Assembly (NCBI RefSeq): GCF_010015585.1 | Contig: NW_022985078.1 | Coordinates: forward strand, 500,322 to 564,321 | Reading direction: 5' to 3' | DNA: 64,000 bases | Source: Eremomyces bilateralis CBS 781.70 | Lineage: Eukaryota; Ascomycota; Dothideomycetes; Eremomycetales; Eremomycetaceae | Part shown: positions 10,458 to 22,064 of the stretch, one piece after another | Position numbering within the stretch: the stretch's first letter is position 1 | How the letters are laid out: each line of letters begins with the position of its first letter | Position numbers and translations under genes: made by a program | Notes under the pieces: model-generated | Told to the model about the DNA's origin: nothing | Database searches by the model: none | The model's input: only the letters and a program-made list of their open reading frames with translations

Positions 10458-12290
10458 CTACTTCATGCCAATACACTCCTTCGGCCACTCGAGCCATTTA
10501 TTCCATTTTCCCCCATCGGCATGCTCAACCATTTCACATATTGACAGCACGAGATCTCTGCCAATACCTTCGAACATCCAAACCTCGTCAAGCCGATAGA
10601 GCAGCATCGCATAGTGTGCCATCAAAATAAGTGCCGGCATTTGCTGCGTCTCCAACAAGTCTACGTACGCTTCTGGTAATGAAAACAACCACATGAAGAC
10701 GACAGACATGATCGGGACTTTGGGAGCAAATTTGGGGTCTTTGGTTTTCGGGGCCGGGTGACTGAGGCGGGCGAAGGTGATTCGTAGCTCCATGAGCGCT
10801 CGATTGTAGGTCAGGATTTCCGCTTCTCGGTCTACCAGTCTTTCGGGGGATATCATCCACGTAAAAGGTGAGATTCCGCGTGAAGGGTCTAATCTGTTCT
10901 CAACGGATATCGTCCCGACCGGTCTTAAGATCCCAGAGCCAAGGGTCGGCGATTCGTGATGATTCCCATAACCGTCGGGTTCAGAGACCGTTACTGACAA
11001 TGGGGAACTGTCAGACAATGCTTCGGTGCCCTCGTATGATGTGGTCCCGGTTTTCGGAACTGCCACCAAATGACTCAAGCGATTCTCAATGGTTAGCTGC
11101 TCTGGTTGGCGACGAGTTTCTCCTTCTTGTCGCCATAAATCTTCCAGTTCGCTAAGCCGGCGGTCCCATTCAATCGCCTTATCTGTTTCTGGTCGAGCGG
11201 TTGTGGTCCAGGTACGTGCATTCACGTATAAAAAGTCCTTCAAAGGCCCTTGAGCGATCCAAGGGATCGCGGGATGTATTACAAGCCTGGCACCACGCAC
11301 AAGGCGAATCCATTCGGGTTGCGCTACGAGACTCGATGGTTGTATTCGTGCTGATGCATCTGGTCCAAATTGTGGCGAAGTTTGGAACGTACCCTGGGTT
11401 TGGGCTGATTGCCCGGGGGAGCTAGGAGTGAGCGGAGACCTATTTCTTAGATCGGCCTGCGTATTCGCATGGAAAATACCACCCTCCTTCCTTGGGACAG
11501 CGAAGACCTGACAGATAAGTAAGAGAGAGAAGGCGAATAGCGCATGGCAATTCGCGATTGTGATAGACTCCATGTTCACCCGGTAGAGGCTAAGAGCCTG
11601 GCCTTGCCAATGGGCCGCAGCTTTGTACAGCTCGTCTCTTCCAGAAAGATCGTTCTTTTGCGTCTTCACATGAGCGATATGAAGTGCCGAGACCGCCAAT
11701 AACCCGTTTAAAAGGAAGTCGTGTTTCAGGGCGATAATCGGGATCTCGAACTGCCAGAGCTTTTGCAGCGGTATCTGGTCGGTGATGGTTTGAGAGGTGA
11801 AGTGTGAGAAGTGGTGGAAAAGATGTAAATCGTCCCGGCTAAATGCATCGTATGCTTTGGCAAACATAATACCTTGTGGACCCAAAATCGGCGGTGGTGA
11901 ACAGGAGGATGTGTCCAGTGTCGGCCTCCGCCTTGTCAACGCTCGTGATTGACTTCTTGAAGCGGCTGAAGAAGGGGGGACTGGCTGGTAGGCACAGTCT
12001 AGTCCCATTTTCGTGCAATTTAAACAGCATGGTTTCGTTTCATCGCACTAAATTGGTTCTATTAGTAGAAGAACAAAGGTTGATGATAGTAGCAATAATG
12101 AGCAAAGACAAGGTCAAAGGGAACAGATGCAAAGTATGACATCGTGGATTACAGAGCAAGACAATATCGATGGGTTTAAGCAGGCAGGACATGTACTGCT
12201 TCATGAGATCGCATTCCATACCTTGATCCTTCGTCGCTTGCACGTCACGCATCCCGTGCGTGTCTTCTGGTGTGGTTTTCGTGGGTACAT
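10458..12290 (-). CDS. Zn2Cys6 transcription factor with fungal-specific domain
   Basis: Nuclear regulator. Exon 1 (12290-12222) encodes the first half of the zinc cluster, GCVTCKRRRIK; a 174-bp intron (12048-12221) is removed and exon 2 (12047-10458) continues with CDETKP-C-CLNC, giving a complete six-cysteine cluster within the first 42 residues. Total 552 residues. The remainder resembles the long helical middle domain of Upc2/sterol-uptake-type fungal factors: an FHHF.. start near residue 100, then helices rich in Leu/Ala, a Ser/Thr/Pro linker and a C-terminal Trp-rich end. Exon 1 is too short to appear as an ORF on its own. Convergent with the flavoprotein gene; a regulator-target relation is possible but unproven. 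Confidence 0.88.
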
Positions 12291-12542
12291 GATGGAGGAA
12301 TGGGTGCTATGGGGTTGCAGAGGTTACGAGATACGATGAAGGACTCCCGTGAGAGATACTCTCTGAGTACTGATATCCCCAGCCACTCGCATCTAGGGGC
12401 GAGTGGCCTCTAGAACTGTTGTGCCGCTTGGATTTGAAGGGTCTGTGAGCGTCGGAAGCCTCGCAGATGGTTAGCGATGGGCGTAGAATCGGTAAATGAG
12501 GTTGTAACTTCGATGATGAACCAAATACGGCCGATCTAGCAG

Positions 12543-13007
12543 TTAAGAGCCAATGAGCCTAGTCCAGACGCTTGGATCTTTGGGTGTAGGCCACCAAATA
12601 CTGCGCGTTTTCACTTGATGTCCAGTAAATGTGAAACCGTTGTTCCCGACTAGAGGTCCAACGTGGGAGGAAGCGCTCATGCAAAAATAGTCTGGGGTGT
12701 TCAGGAACAGGCACCTGATGCCCTCACCCCATTCTTTATTCGCAATTAATCTGATAAAGCTAATTAAAGCTTTATAGCTACCTATAAGTTGATGAAGTGA
12801 GGCATAAGGACTGGGAATAGAGTTGCTGGCTTCCAAATCCACTGTCGCAAATAGATTGTTGGAGAACAGTTGCCTCGGATCAAAAACAGACCCTTGCCCC
12901 CCAAGTCTCAAAGCGTCAGAGTGGCGCATCATGGAAGGGTTTGCCAAGTGATCATGGAGTGAACTAGCCTTTAGCTTACTTGTTTCTCCTAATTTTACTG
13001 GCGCCAT
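12543..13007 (-). CDS. Hypothetical ORF, doubtful
   Basis: ATG-initiated frame of 154 codons in the about 1-kb space between the Zn2Cys6 regulator and RSE1. I recognise no domain. A second open stretch on the same strand reads from about 13,345 to 13,042 and is hydrophobic in part, but has no good start and no obvious splice to this one. Both could be decayed gene remnants or noise; low confidence. Confidence 0.18.
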   Translation of the reverse strand: MAPVKLGETSKLKASSLHDHLANPSMMRHSDALRLGGQGSVFDPRQLFSNNLFATVDLEASNSIPSPYASLHQLIGSYKALISFIRLIANKEWGEGIRCLFLNTPDYFCMSASSHVGPLVGNNGFTFTGHQVKTRSIWWPTPKDPSVWTRLIGS

Positions 13008-13349
13008 AGCCGTATGTCGATCCTGCCTGGATATTCATTGATCATGGCTTCGATTTCGGCGTGCGTGATACGCCTGATGCTGAAGGTGCTGAACTCTGAA
13101 GGCGCCGCTGATGTTGTCCATAAGCTTTGGCCAGTTTAGGGCACATACCCCAGAATACGCCCATCCATGTTTCGATCCCCGGCCACGGCACCTGGCTGCC
13201 GAGGATAGGGCAAACCAGCACCATCAGCCCTCGTTCCTTAATCCCTTCTAGGATCGCAATGTTTAACATAAGGGAATCGGCCACTAGGTAGGCACCAATG
13301 GAGCGGCATACGATTCGCTTCGCCGGTTTATAGACGACACCAAGGAAAA

Positions 13350-16300
13350 CTAGTATGCTACACGAGTTCGCATGTCCTACTGTTGTTAGCGAGGTGTTAT
13401 GTCAAGCTTTTTGTGTGGGTAAACCTTACCGAAATCTTTCGCTCAACCTCACGCACACTTCGGTCCAACTCCCCAGCAATCTTTTCCTTGGCCGGTCGAT
13501 CCAACACCAGGAACCGCTCGCAGAGATCCCCGTCAATGACGCCCTTCACCGGGACGTAATAACTCCTAAAAATCAAGTGATCCCGTCCTGCAAGCGGCGC
13601 ATCATCATTTCGGAGGTGATGTTCCAGATTTTGGAAGAAATCCACATCCTCGCGACTCATGAACGGGACGAGCATCCCAAGCGTACCCTGGAGTCCAGAC
13701 CAAAAGAGGACATCACGGCCACCAGCAACAAGGCTCGTCTTCTGGATCGATGTCACAATGTCCTGACAATAGTAATGGATCATAGGCTCTAACCGGTTCG
13801 GAGCTCCTTGCAGGTATGAGCGTTCATGAATAAGATGCGCAGCACCCTCTTCATCGGCTTCTTCGGACACCTTTTGCGGACACCGCACCAACCACAAGTT
13901 GCCAAATTTATCGCCTCCAGCAACCGTTTCATAATCAACCATGGCAGTGCTTGTCGTCCATCGGGCCATCGCATCATCTGCAAATGGAATGATCCGATTT
14001 TCACTGAATTTGTAAACAGCATATGTCACGGACTCCTGGACATCACCGCAAATGATTCGCGACCCCTGCGTTTGAAGGCTAATTAGGAGATTGGGGACCA
14101 CATTGGCTTGTGTCTTTCGGAGCAGCTGACGCATCCCAAGGTCATAGACCCGAAGTTCGGTGCCAATGCCTGCTAGCAGTCGGCCCTGGAAAGCACGCAA
14201 AGCTAAGGGTGGTAGTTCCATCTTGGTCTTATGGATGAATTCTAGGGTTTTGCCGCCATCTTGGAATCGGTAGACGTGAATGAAGCCACATGTGCTTGAC
14301 CGCGGATTGACGACCATATCTTTCCCTGTGCCAACGAGGAGAAACGTCTCGTCATCTTGACTTGTGAATGGGACGGTGGCCATGGAAACGGCAGCTTCGT
14401 TATCCTCGAGTTGTAGTGAGAAAACCACCGCCTTTTCGGTAACAGGGTCTACGATCTGAATGCAAGATGACCAGTACTGCGTCCCATGAGGATGCCCGAA
14501 TTGCTCGGGCGGGAGGACAGTCGAATCGCCATTGACAACGCCAGGCTTATCTTGAAGCTGCTGCTGGACGGCTGGGGGAAGAACTTTACTGTCCGATTCG
14601 ATGACATAGAAAAGCGGTTCTTCAGGATGCCGGAGGAAACTCCTCGGCGTGTAAGTGAGAGGTATGGATTCCTGCAGCAGGTTGTTCGTGAGTTTCTCGA
14701 TCGTGAATATCCTATGCAGATGGTTAGCAGCGCTTAGCACCATATGTGAAAATTTGCTTGATAAGGTATTCATCAGAAGGAACAATTGGATAATAAAAAG
14801 ACTAATGTTCGTCATGTGTTGTCGGATGTCCTTGTGTCATCATTGAATACAAACTTGAATGAAAATGGGGTGCGTACCGTAAATTTTGCCCTTGGATCCC
14901 AACCATGCCTTCGACGCACTGTTCGCTCGAAAAGCTCCAACCCCACTCAAGAGGCACATAGTTGAGAGGAGTAAGAGTGAACGCCTTCGTCACAGCGTCC
15001 GCATATCCAAGCCACGGTCGACTACTTAATGCCAGCACGGCTACTTCGCCCTTGACTGAGACAGTGAATAGCCTCACTGGCTTGGGGCCTAAGAAACGGG
15101 TCCGAGTATCGGACAAATCGCCTGTGAGATCATCCAGAACCGTTCGAAGGTAAACACCGGAGTAAAGTCCAATGTGCAAGTACAGTGTCTTCCCGCCGGA
15201 TGACGAATCCGGCATAGCCATGATCCGCAAGGCTGACGGTGCGGATGTCAAGGCTTGCACTGACTTGTTCTCCAGGGTGGAATCGGGGTCGAGGCTGAGA
15301 ATCCGCACGGTAGAATCGTCACATCCAACCGCCAAGAATGAGCTGCGTACTCTTCCCTCAGGGATCTCGCCGAGACTAAGGCAAGTGACAGTACCACTCA
15401 TCTCTCGCTTTTCGTCATACTCCGCCAACGATCCATCTGAATCCATTTCGAAGTATACGATCTCGCCGGAACTCAGCGCGATTGCAACCTGGCGCTCGTT
15501 GGTGGTTGCGGCAACGATGGACCGATGCTGCGGTGCAGGCCATTCGTTGACACGTCCGCCTGCCTGGATGTGCCTGATTCCTTTGGGATGGACTTGAATG
15601 AGGGCATCTTCGCCCAACTGCTGGACGGCAAGCGTTGGCGCAGACGAGAGAAACCCGGTGTCCGTCACCTCTTCGACGGTCTCACCAATGGAGAGGACAA
15701 GGGTCCCGTTGGCGAATGATAATATGATATACGAATCATACTCATCGGAGCGCTTGATCTTCGTCGTCCATACCGCGGATGGAACGGAAGGGAGTTCGGA
15801 CTCAACGATCTCAGAGACCTCGAGACCATGCCGAAGGGTTTTGAAGGAGCTACGAGCGCCAGTTCCGCATACGGCATAGATTTGCGGAGCATCCTCGTCA
15901 GTTAAGTTGAGAACCTTGCTTTCCATAATGGGGTTCATGGAATCGATGCTCTCGACCAATGCCACGTTCTCGTAGGATCGCGGATGGAAGTATACCGGCT
16001 GATATGATTCCATTGGGTCCGCTGGAAATTGGTCGCTCGTAAACTCCGTCTCATTGTCGTCATCGCCCAACTTTTCGAACTGGTAGAAGTGGTGGTCGCC
16101 GTTCTCCGAAGCGACAAACAGAAACCCGCTCTTGAGGATGAGCAGATTGGTGGCCACGGGCACCGTGTCGAAATACTTGATTTTCAGGGCCCTGACTTCG
16201 CCCGTTGCATTCTCCTCCTCGTCCTCGACCATGTCAATGGTGACCTTGAAAAGGTCGCCGTCTTCGGTCTGAAGAAGGAAAAAGAATGCTCCCCTCATCC

Positions 16301-17377
16301 GATGCATTACGCCGGCAGTGATATATCGCTTTCTGTCTGGGTCTTCTGTCATGGCTTTTCGCCTTGGAATCGCCACCCGGAAGGCGTCTTGGGTAGAATG
16401 TCTATAGGTAATGTTCTCCTCACCGCACACCAAAACTCCGCTAGGTCCATCGGCACCCCCAGGAACTTGGAAAAGCATAGATGCCGTCCGGTCAACTGTG
16501 TCCGCCCACTTCCTGACGACATGATTGAGGCCAAGGTCGAGTTCATAGTAGATCAGTTGCTTTTCCACATCTTCAAAAGCTTGACCAGTCGGGTCTTGAT
16601 CCGAATCGGAATAGTCGATTTCCAGCGCAGCAAAGACCGGATTGTCATATCCGACATCCAGGCCTATTAGAGCAAACACCAACGTTTGTGGTTTGTGTGC
16701 TTCCAGTGGGGAGGAAATCGTCAGCTCCGCTTGCGCATTGCGATTGAGAACGTAGACGAGCTTGTTCTTTTCCACTGAGGCGATGATACAGGCTCTGCCT
16801 TTCGGGTCGCTGGCAAGGTACTGTCCCGGAATAACCCTCCGCACTCCAGACTTCCCGAAGGTCTCGAGATGTATTCGGTGGAATTTATTCTTCGCGGGCA
16901 AATATTCGATGATGGTGATTCTTCCCGAATCCGATGCGATGATAATGTAGTCTATACAGGAGTCAGCGAAAACATTCTCTAGAACAAGTAATCTGCACCA
17001 CACATCGAACGGATGCTTAAACGAGGCGCGTTCAGAATGCATCATTTCATCGCATGTCGGAACGGCTGCAGCAAGCTTCCAATAATCACTAAATGGCGCC
17101 TGGTATATTCAAAGGAGGTATTTCGAGACTTACCCTTATTGCTTCCCGCTAAGCGAAACGCTGAGAGAGACCGAATAATGCCGAAGACATCGTGTGCGAG
17201 AATCGTATATAGCTTCCCCTGTGTGGAATCGGGGCGGTAAAGCGTCAGCCGTGAGCCACATGCTGTGAGAATTTGCTGCTCCTTGGTTCCAGAAAATTGC
17301 CCAAGCATCGCTTGCGTTATCGAGGTCGGTGGCTGAATCGTCAAAGCATACATGAACATGGACGAAGTCGTCGCCAT
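13350..17377 (-). CDS. RSE1: Splicing factor 3b subunit RSE1 (SF3b130/SAP130)
   Basis: Scaffold of the U2 snRNP SF3b complex, built of WD-like beta-propellers as in DDB1 and CPSF160; nuclear. Four exons: 17377-17134, 16951-14878, 14711-13430 and 13376-13350; introns of 182, 166 and 53 bp. The spliced product is 1208 residues, the usual RSE1 length. The N-terminus ([17 protein letters not shown]), the block ending RITIIEYLP and the C-terminal REVERKIS followed by DMRTRVAY are all diagnostic. The last exon encodes only DMRTRVAY and the stop, and would be missed without splicing. The ATG at 17377 faces MSS51 across a 433-bp shared promoter. Confidence 0.97.
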
Positions 17378-17810
17378 CTTGTCGAATTCGCGGCGTACGC
17401 CGCACGAGTCGAGGGCCTCACCCAGCCAGTATTACTCCCAGGAATCGTTGAAATGCTGATCCCATGGATGATACCGAGTAGAGCACGGTCTGAAATGGTT
17501 CGTGTAAGTAATTGCTGGCTGTATGGTGGTTTGACCAAGTGAAAAGTAGACGAGGATGAAGCTGCGATATAAAATTGAGATCGAGAGGGGAGCTTGGACC
17601 AAGTGATCTGAGCTGGAAACTGTGGCGCAGCTGTTCAAGCCACAGAGCACTATATATGCACGTGACTGATAGCAAGCTCTGGAACTCCGAACGAATTGAA
17701 GCTTCCAGCGAGGTGAGCAGAGATATTTTGCTTCGTCTACGTCTATTCAAGCCCATTGAATTGTCATTCGACAGCGACTGGTAGTTGCAGTTGCGACTTT
17801 TCCTTTTACA
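17378..17810. promoter_or_regulatory. Shared divergent promoter of RSE1 and MSS51
   Basis: A 433-bp region between two start codons. It holds a TATA-like TATATATG at 17651-17658 directly followed by CACGTGAC at 17659-17666, which matches the Cbf1/CPF1 E-box GTCACGTG read on the other strand. Cbf1-type sites are frequent in promoters of respiratory and sulfur genes in yeasts; function here is inferred. Confidence 0.5.
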
Positions 17811-19391
17811 ATGGCTTCAGCAAGCATCTGCAGCTCATGTTTGCGATCCATTCGCTCCACCATCCGCTGTCAAACCTCGCGCTCGCTGACTGCGGGTGTC
17901 ATTCGATCTCATCTTCCAGTATCCACGCAGACGGCGCGGCAGCACTCCACCAAAAGCCGACAGAAGCACCTCCCGAGCTCGCAATATCATCAGAAACGAC
18001 TTCAGACGTCCGCGGCCGAGCCTCCGCAATACGTCAGTCCACCTGGACTCGCCTCCGTCCCGCTACCAGATGCGCAAAGCCAGGTCGTGCTCCAGCCCGA
18101 CAATCTCTTCCATCCCTTCTCCTCGTCCCCCTCGGCCGATATACGACGGCGGGCAGCCTTCATCAAGCAGCATGCATATTGTCCGCACCCATCCCATCGC
18201 CAGACAAGAGCTCCCGAATCACCGTATGACTCCGAAGCCCTCAAACCCGCGACGGGAGGAGTCCCGCCGGAACATGTTCGTTACGAGTGTCCGGACTGTG
18301 GGATTCCCGTCTATTGCTGCGAAGACCATTACGCCGATGCCTACGAGGAACACTTGCAGGTTTGCGATACACTAAGGGAAATCAATGAGGATGACCACGA
18401 TCTGCGGTCGGGCAGGTTCTTCCAAGAGTTCGAGTATCCGGGTCCTCAAATGGATGAATCATTGATCAACTTCACGAATTGGGATACGTTCCTATATACC
18501 AGGGATTTTTCGGCAATCAACGAGGAGCGCAGCCTCCGGCAAGCCACTCGGTTGCTTACATACCCCATCACGGTTGGCAGCATTCTTCACGAGCTGAGCC
18601 CGTATGGAATTCGGTCTGGTGGTCGGCTGACGGTAGAAGGACTGAAGAGCTTTAGCGGTACGTTTGTCTACAATCTCGCATATTTTGAGGCATGCTGACA
18701 GCTTTTAGCTCTGCGATACATGCTTCACCCTCCCAAGTCTGGTTCTGGACAAGATATCAAAGGTCTCCGTCCTACCGCACCTTCAATCCGGCTATTCATT
18801 CTCGGGGCTCGTGCCGAGTCCTCACTACCAAGGGAGGTCTGGGCACAGATCACCCACCTCTACCCACGAGCCTCTTTCCACCTGATCTTCATCGGCCCCG
18901 AGAGCATGCTTAACCGAGATGACGAATTCCCTCTCCCTCCTCGCACCGCCTCGAATCCGTTCGGCGCCATCATCGAAGACCGACCCGCACCGAATCTCCG
19001 CATCACGACCTATGTTGAATACTTCCACACCCTCCACAAGGCCGGTATATTTGGGCCGTTCGACCCGTACTTCGACGCATTCGTTCTCTTCCACCCGGGC
19101 TTGGGACATCCCGCGTCGGCCCACGAATGGGAAGAGACGATCCCCCAGCTCCTGGAGACCAAGGTCCCGGTGATCGCGACGGGCTATACCGAGTGGGATA
19201 TGCGACGGGACTGGGAGTGGCTCACGCAGCGAATGGGCGGTGAAGTGGACATGCTGTTGGAGCCGGGAGAGAACCGGTTCAGGAGCTTGCGGTGGGATTT
19301 GAATGACGTGGATCCCCAGGATGTCAGCGCGGGGAATTGGGGAACCTGGGCATTCCGAGGGAAGCGATACGAGGCGACCAGTAAAGAGTGA
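17811..19391 (+). CDS. MSS51: Mss51-like mitochondrial translational activator of COX1
   Basis: Mitochondrial matrix protein which in yeast activates COX1 mRNA translation and couples it to cytochrome oxidase assembly. Two exons, 17811-18657 and 18709-19391, with a 51-bp intron; 509 residues. The first 70 residues are Arg/Ser/Gln-rich with few acidic residues, typical of a mitochondrial presequence. A Cys/His zinc-binding segment follows: two CPxC-like pairs around residues 125-190, including YECPDCGIPVYCCEDH, resembling a MYND-type finger. The C-terminal half carries the Mss51 domain, with FILGARAESSLP and DAFVLFHPGLGHP. Divergent from RSE1. Identification good. Confidence 0.9.
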
Positions 19392-19612
19392 TCTACCTTT
19401 ACAAAGGGTCCTCACGGAACGATTTTTTGCTGTCAGGCAAGTGTATAAATGTACTTGTATTTGTGAAGCTCCTTTTGTCTTGGATTCAAGGGAATTATCA
19501 AGCGTCACTTTAAAATCCCTCTTCTTTCCATGACGAGCCATCCACCTGAGCGTCCGTCCATTCACTTGATCGTTTCCATAATTCCAAGGACTTGAGGCAT
19601 CGAAGAGGTGGA

Positions 19613-19760
19613 TTAGACGGGGCAACTCTGAGAATCATGGAAGATCAGTCTCCAGTTGATCCCACGGAGTAGGGTCACTTACGCTGCCACAAGCGTTGCA
19701 GCTCTTGCTCTCGCCTTCAAATTGGGCTCCGCACTTGGGGCAGTGAGATTCGTGAGCCAT
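19613..19760 (-). CDS. 30-residue four-cysteine microprotein (zinc-ribbon-like)
   Basis: Two tiny exons, 19760-19683 (26 codons) and 19627-19613 (SCPV and stop), joined across a 55-bp intron with GTAAGT donor and CTCAG acceptor. The product begins MAHESHCPKCGAQFEGES, continues with two more cysteines as CNACGS, and ends SCPV. The two C-x2-C pairs, 11 residues apart (C7, C10, C21, C24), plus C28 would suit one zinc ion, as in a zinc ribbon or a metallothionein-like peptide. Unspliced, the frame reads on into an unrelated 15-residue tail. From memory, similar short proteins ending in SCP-x occur in other ascomycetes, but I cannot check this. Function unknown. Confidence 0.65.
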
Positions 19761-20618
19761 GGTAGATTTAGGCGAGGATATCTTTAGGTAAGGATATCGA
19801 CTTTGATTTCCACTCTGGTTTGGATGAACTGTAAAGTAACACGGTCGTGGTTGGAAACTTGGAAGATTGGTAAAGAGGATCAGGTCGGAGGGCGTAAGAT
19901 CGAGGGAGATGAGGGGTCTTATTTGTATCCCGTAACTCGCCTCCCTGCCTACACTCTTAGCAACCACTGGAAAGGGCGGCGTGGGATGTCTCCAAGCCCC
20001 TCTACTGCAGACCGGAATCATAAATGAGCAGAATTGCCTTGTCTCGTCCCCTTCTAACCTAATCGATCCCAAAGGCTACTTCGAAGGATGGCCTGCTGAC
20101 ACAATACAGTCGCTATCATTGGTCGATAGTTACCGGGAGAGCTATGTACTAAGGGCAGGGAGGAGAATCGATCTAGCAACACCGTCATACCGTTATACCG
20201 CCATACGTATTTATTCTTGGGTGAAGCGATTTGACGTCAACCGGAAGGGACAACAGCAGGAAAGGAGGGTGCGCTTATATCTAGATCACAATGGTGGAAT
20301 GCATAGAACTGTGGGGTAGAAATGTCATTATCGTAAAGAGGTGTTCCATCTTGAACATGTGAGAGTCGAGTGACTTCGATAAGGACAGTAAGGAATAATA
20401 AGTAGGGTATGATGCAAGACATTTGTTTGCTGCATGTTTGGATGGATCTGATATGCCTGTCAAAGTTGGTGCTCACTATTCCGTATTTGTTCTCGGACAT
20501 GGACACGACTCATTCTCTCAACCTGTCCTGGTCTGAAGCTGCTGCTACTTCGGTTTTTATCCTCCATGATTTGCTCATCAGGCTTTCTCACTGTTGAAGC
20601 TGCGGTCCATGAACTGCC
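19761..20618. other. Interval between microprotein and acid-phosphatase-like gene
   Basis: Promoter and leader of the microprotein, and the 3' flank of the phosphatase-like gene. A TGACGTCA-like half-palindrome (TTGACGTCAA) lies near 20230. No supported coding sequence. Confidence 0.45.
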
Positions 20619-22064
20619 TCAAACGCTCTGATTTTCGCTGACAGAATGCTGACTGCTTTTCTCCATCGCTATGCCAGTTGGACCAGTTGGACCAGTTGAA
20701 CCAGTCGATCCACGACCGCGACGCCTGAAGACGACAAACACGAGCCCTCCGACAACCAACAAGACTCCCAGAGTCACGAAGGCACCGATGACGCCCGCTA
20801 CAGCGTTCGACATTCCGCTCCCGCTCCCGCTACCCACACTTTCGGTTCCGGCCGCCGTCGCGGCGCTTCCGCAGAACGATTCCGTGCTGCTGCACAGCTG
20901 GCACCATTGAGACACGCTGCTGATCGTCCGCTTTTGCATCTCGCTCGAGAACTCGGACCAGGTCATCGAGTCGTCCGGGCGCCCGAACAATGGGAACTGC
21001 GTCAAGCTGCCGGCCGTACCGTTGCGGAAGAGGAATCGCACGTTGATGGCGTCAGCGTCGGAGGGGAACGACGTGGAGTCCTCGGGTGTGAACAGCTCAA
21101 AGGCCATGGTGGAAGCATACTCCGGGAGGCCATAGAAGTCGGAGAAGCCATCGATCAGGTTGGTCAACCCGAAGGTCTGCAAGAACGTGTCGTAACTTCC
21201 TGCGAGCAATGAAAACTTAAGCTTCCCCTTGGACGACACCGTTTGGTTCAATTGGCTGAAGATTCCACCCAACAGGGTCTGTCCACCGATGGATCGCTCT
21301 GGTTGCGAGGCGTTGAAATTGAGCCCGAACTCGTGACTGTCGGCAAGCGTCCGGAGTTGGAAGAGTTCTTCGTCGGTGACATTGCCCACGCTCGAGGCGT
21401 TGTGGATCCCGGCGACATTGATCAAATCGAAGATATCGTATGCCTTAGCGTATGTCAGGTTGGCTTTCTCGTAATCATACACATTGTCCAGGATATCCCA
21501 GAACCCGGCGTAGAAGGATCGGGTGGATTCCACACGCTGCTGGAACTCAGCGCTATCCTTGAACGAGTCACTGGCTTCGTTCTGCGCCAGACATCCGTCA
21601 TCACCCTTGATCCAAATGGTGTCGGGAGACTGGTCATCCTCGCCGTGTAGCGTAACGTATTGGTACCCATCCAACGGTCTCTGCGAGAACGAGCCATTGT
21701 TCAAAGTCGAGCTTGCCAGCTCAGGGTTGAGCCCTGCAAGAGGCGGATAGAAGCCCTGCAAGAACGCCGTAGCCGTATTCAAGAGGACGGCTTGGTCTGG
21801 AGCACTGGCCCAGATTTGTGAGGGGACATAGCTATCTTCGGAGATCCCAAGGATGCGTTGAGGGGAGTCGGATGAAAGGTAGCGCTCGCGATAGCTGCTG
21901 CCAACCTGGAAGCACTGTTGGGAGCCCAATTCCGTGAGCTGATATCCGGAGTAGTGCTTTGCAGAACGATCTCCATGTCTGGAGAAGACGACGGAGCCCA
22001 GCACCGTCTCTCCCAATGCTGTGGAAGCCATTGCCCCGAGGATGAGAAGTGAAGTAGCTGCCAT
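20619..22064 (-). CDS. Membrane-anchored histidine-acid-phosphatase-like protein
   Basis: Single exon, 481 residues. Signal peptide at residues 1-19, then the histidine phosphatase hallmark SRHGDRS with the nucleophilic His at residue 30. Several N-x-S/T sites fit an extracellular domain. A Gly/Ser linker precedes a membrane helix at about 420-446, an Arg-rich stop-transfer and a short cytoplasmic tail containing GPTGPTG repeats. Where classical branch-2 enzymes have a catalytic His-Asp pair, the aligned-looking segment reads AGSYDTF (about 287-293), with Ser-Tyr-Asp and no His-Asp, so activity is uncertain. The start is the ATG at 22064; the frame extends 17 codons upstream only from a TTG. 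Likely plasma membrane or cell surface. Confidence 0.85.
   Translation of the reverse strand: MAATSLLILGAMASTALGETVLGSVVFSRHGDRSAKHYSGYQLTELGSQQCFQVGSSYRERYLSSDSPQRILGISEDSYVPSQIWASAPDQAVLLNTATAFLQGFYPPLAGLNPELASSTLNNGSFSQRPLDGYQYVTLHGEDDQSPDTIWIKGDDGCLAQNEASDSFKDSAEFQQRVESTRSFYAGFWDILDNVYDYEKANLTYAKAYDIFDLINVAGIHNASSVGNVTDEELFQLRTLADSHEFGLNFNASQPERSIGGQTLLGGIFSQLNQTVSSKGKLKFSLLAGSYDTFLQTFGLTNLIDGFSDFYGLPEYASTMAFELFTPEDSTSFPSDADAINVRFLFRNGTAGSLTQFPLFGRPDDSMTWSEFSSEMQKRTISSVSQWCQLCSSTESFCGSAATAAGTESVGSGSGSGMSNAVAGVIGAFVTLGVLLVVGGLVFVVFRRRGRGSTGSTGPTGPTGIAMEKSSQHSVSENQSV

Noticed and set aside
16029-16670. 213-codon plus-strand ORF
   Set aside because: Fully inside RSE1 on the opposite strand; composition of a shadow frame.
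18825-19625. 266-codon minus-strand ORF
   Set aside because: Antisense to MSS51 exon 2 and overlapping the microprotein; no domain recognised.
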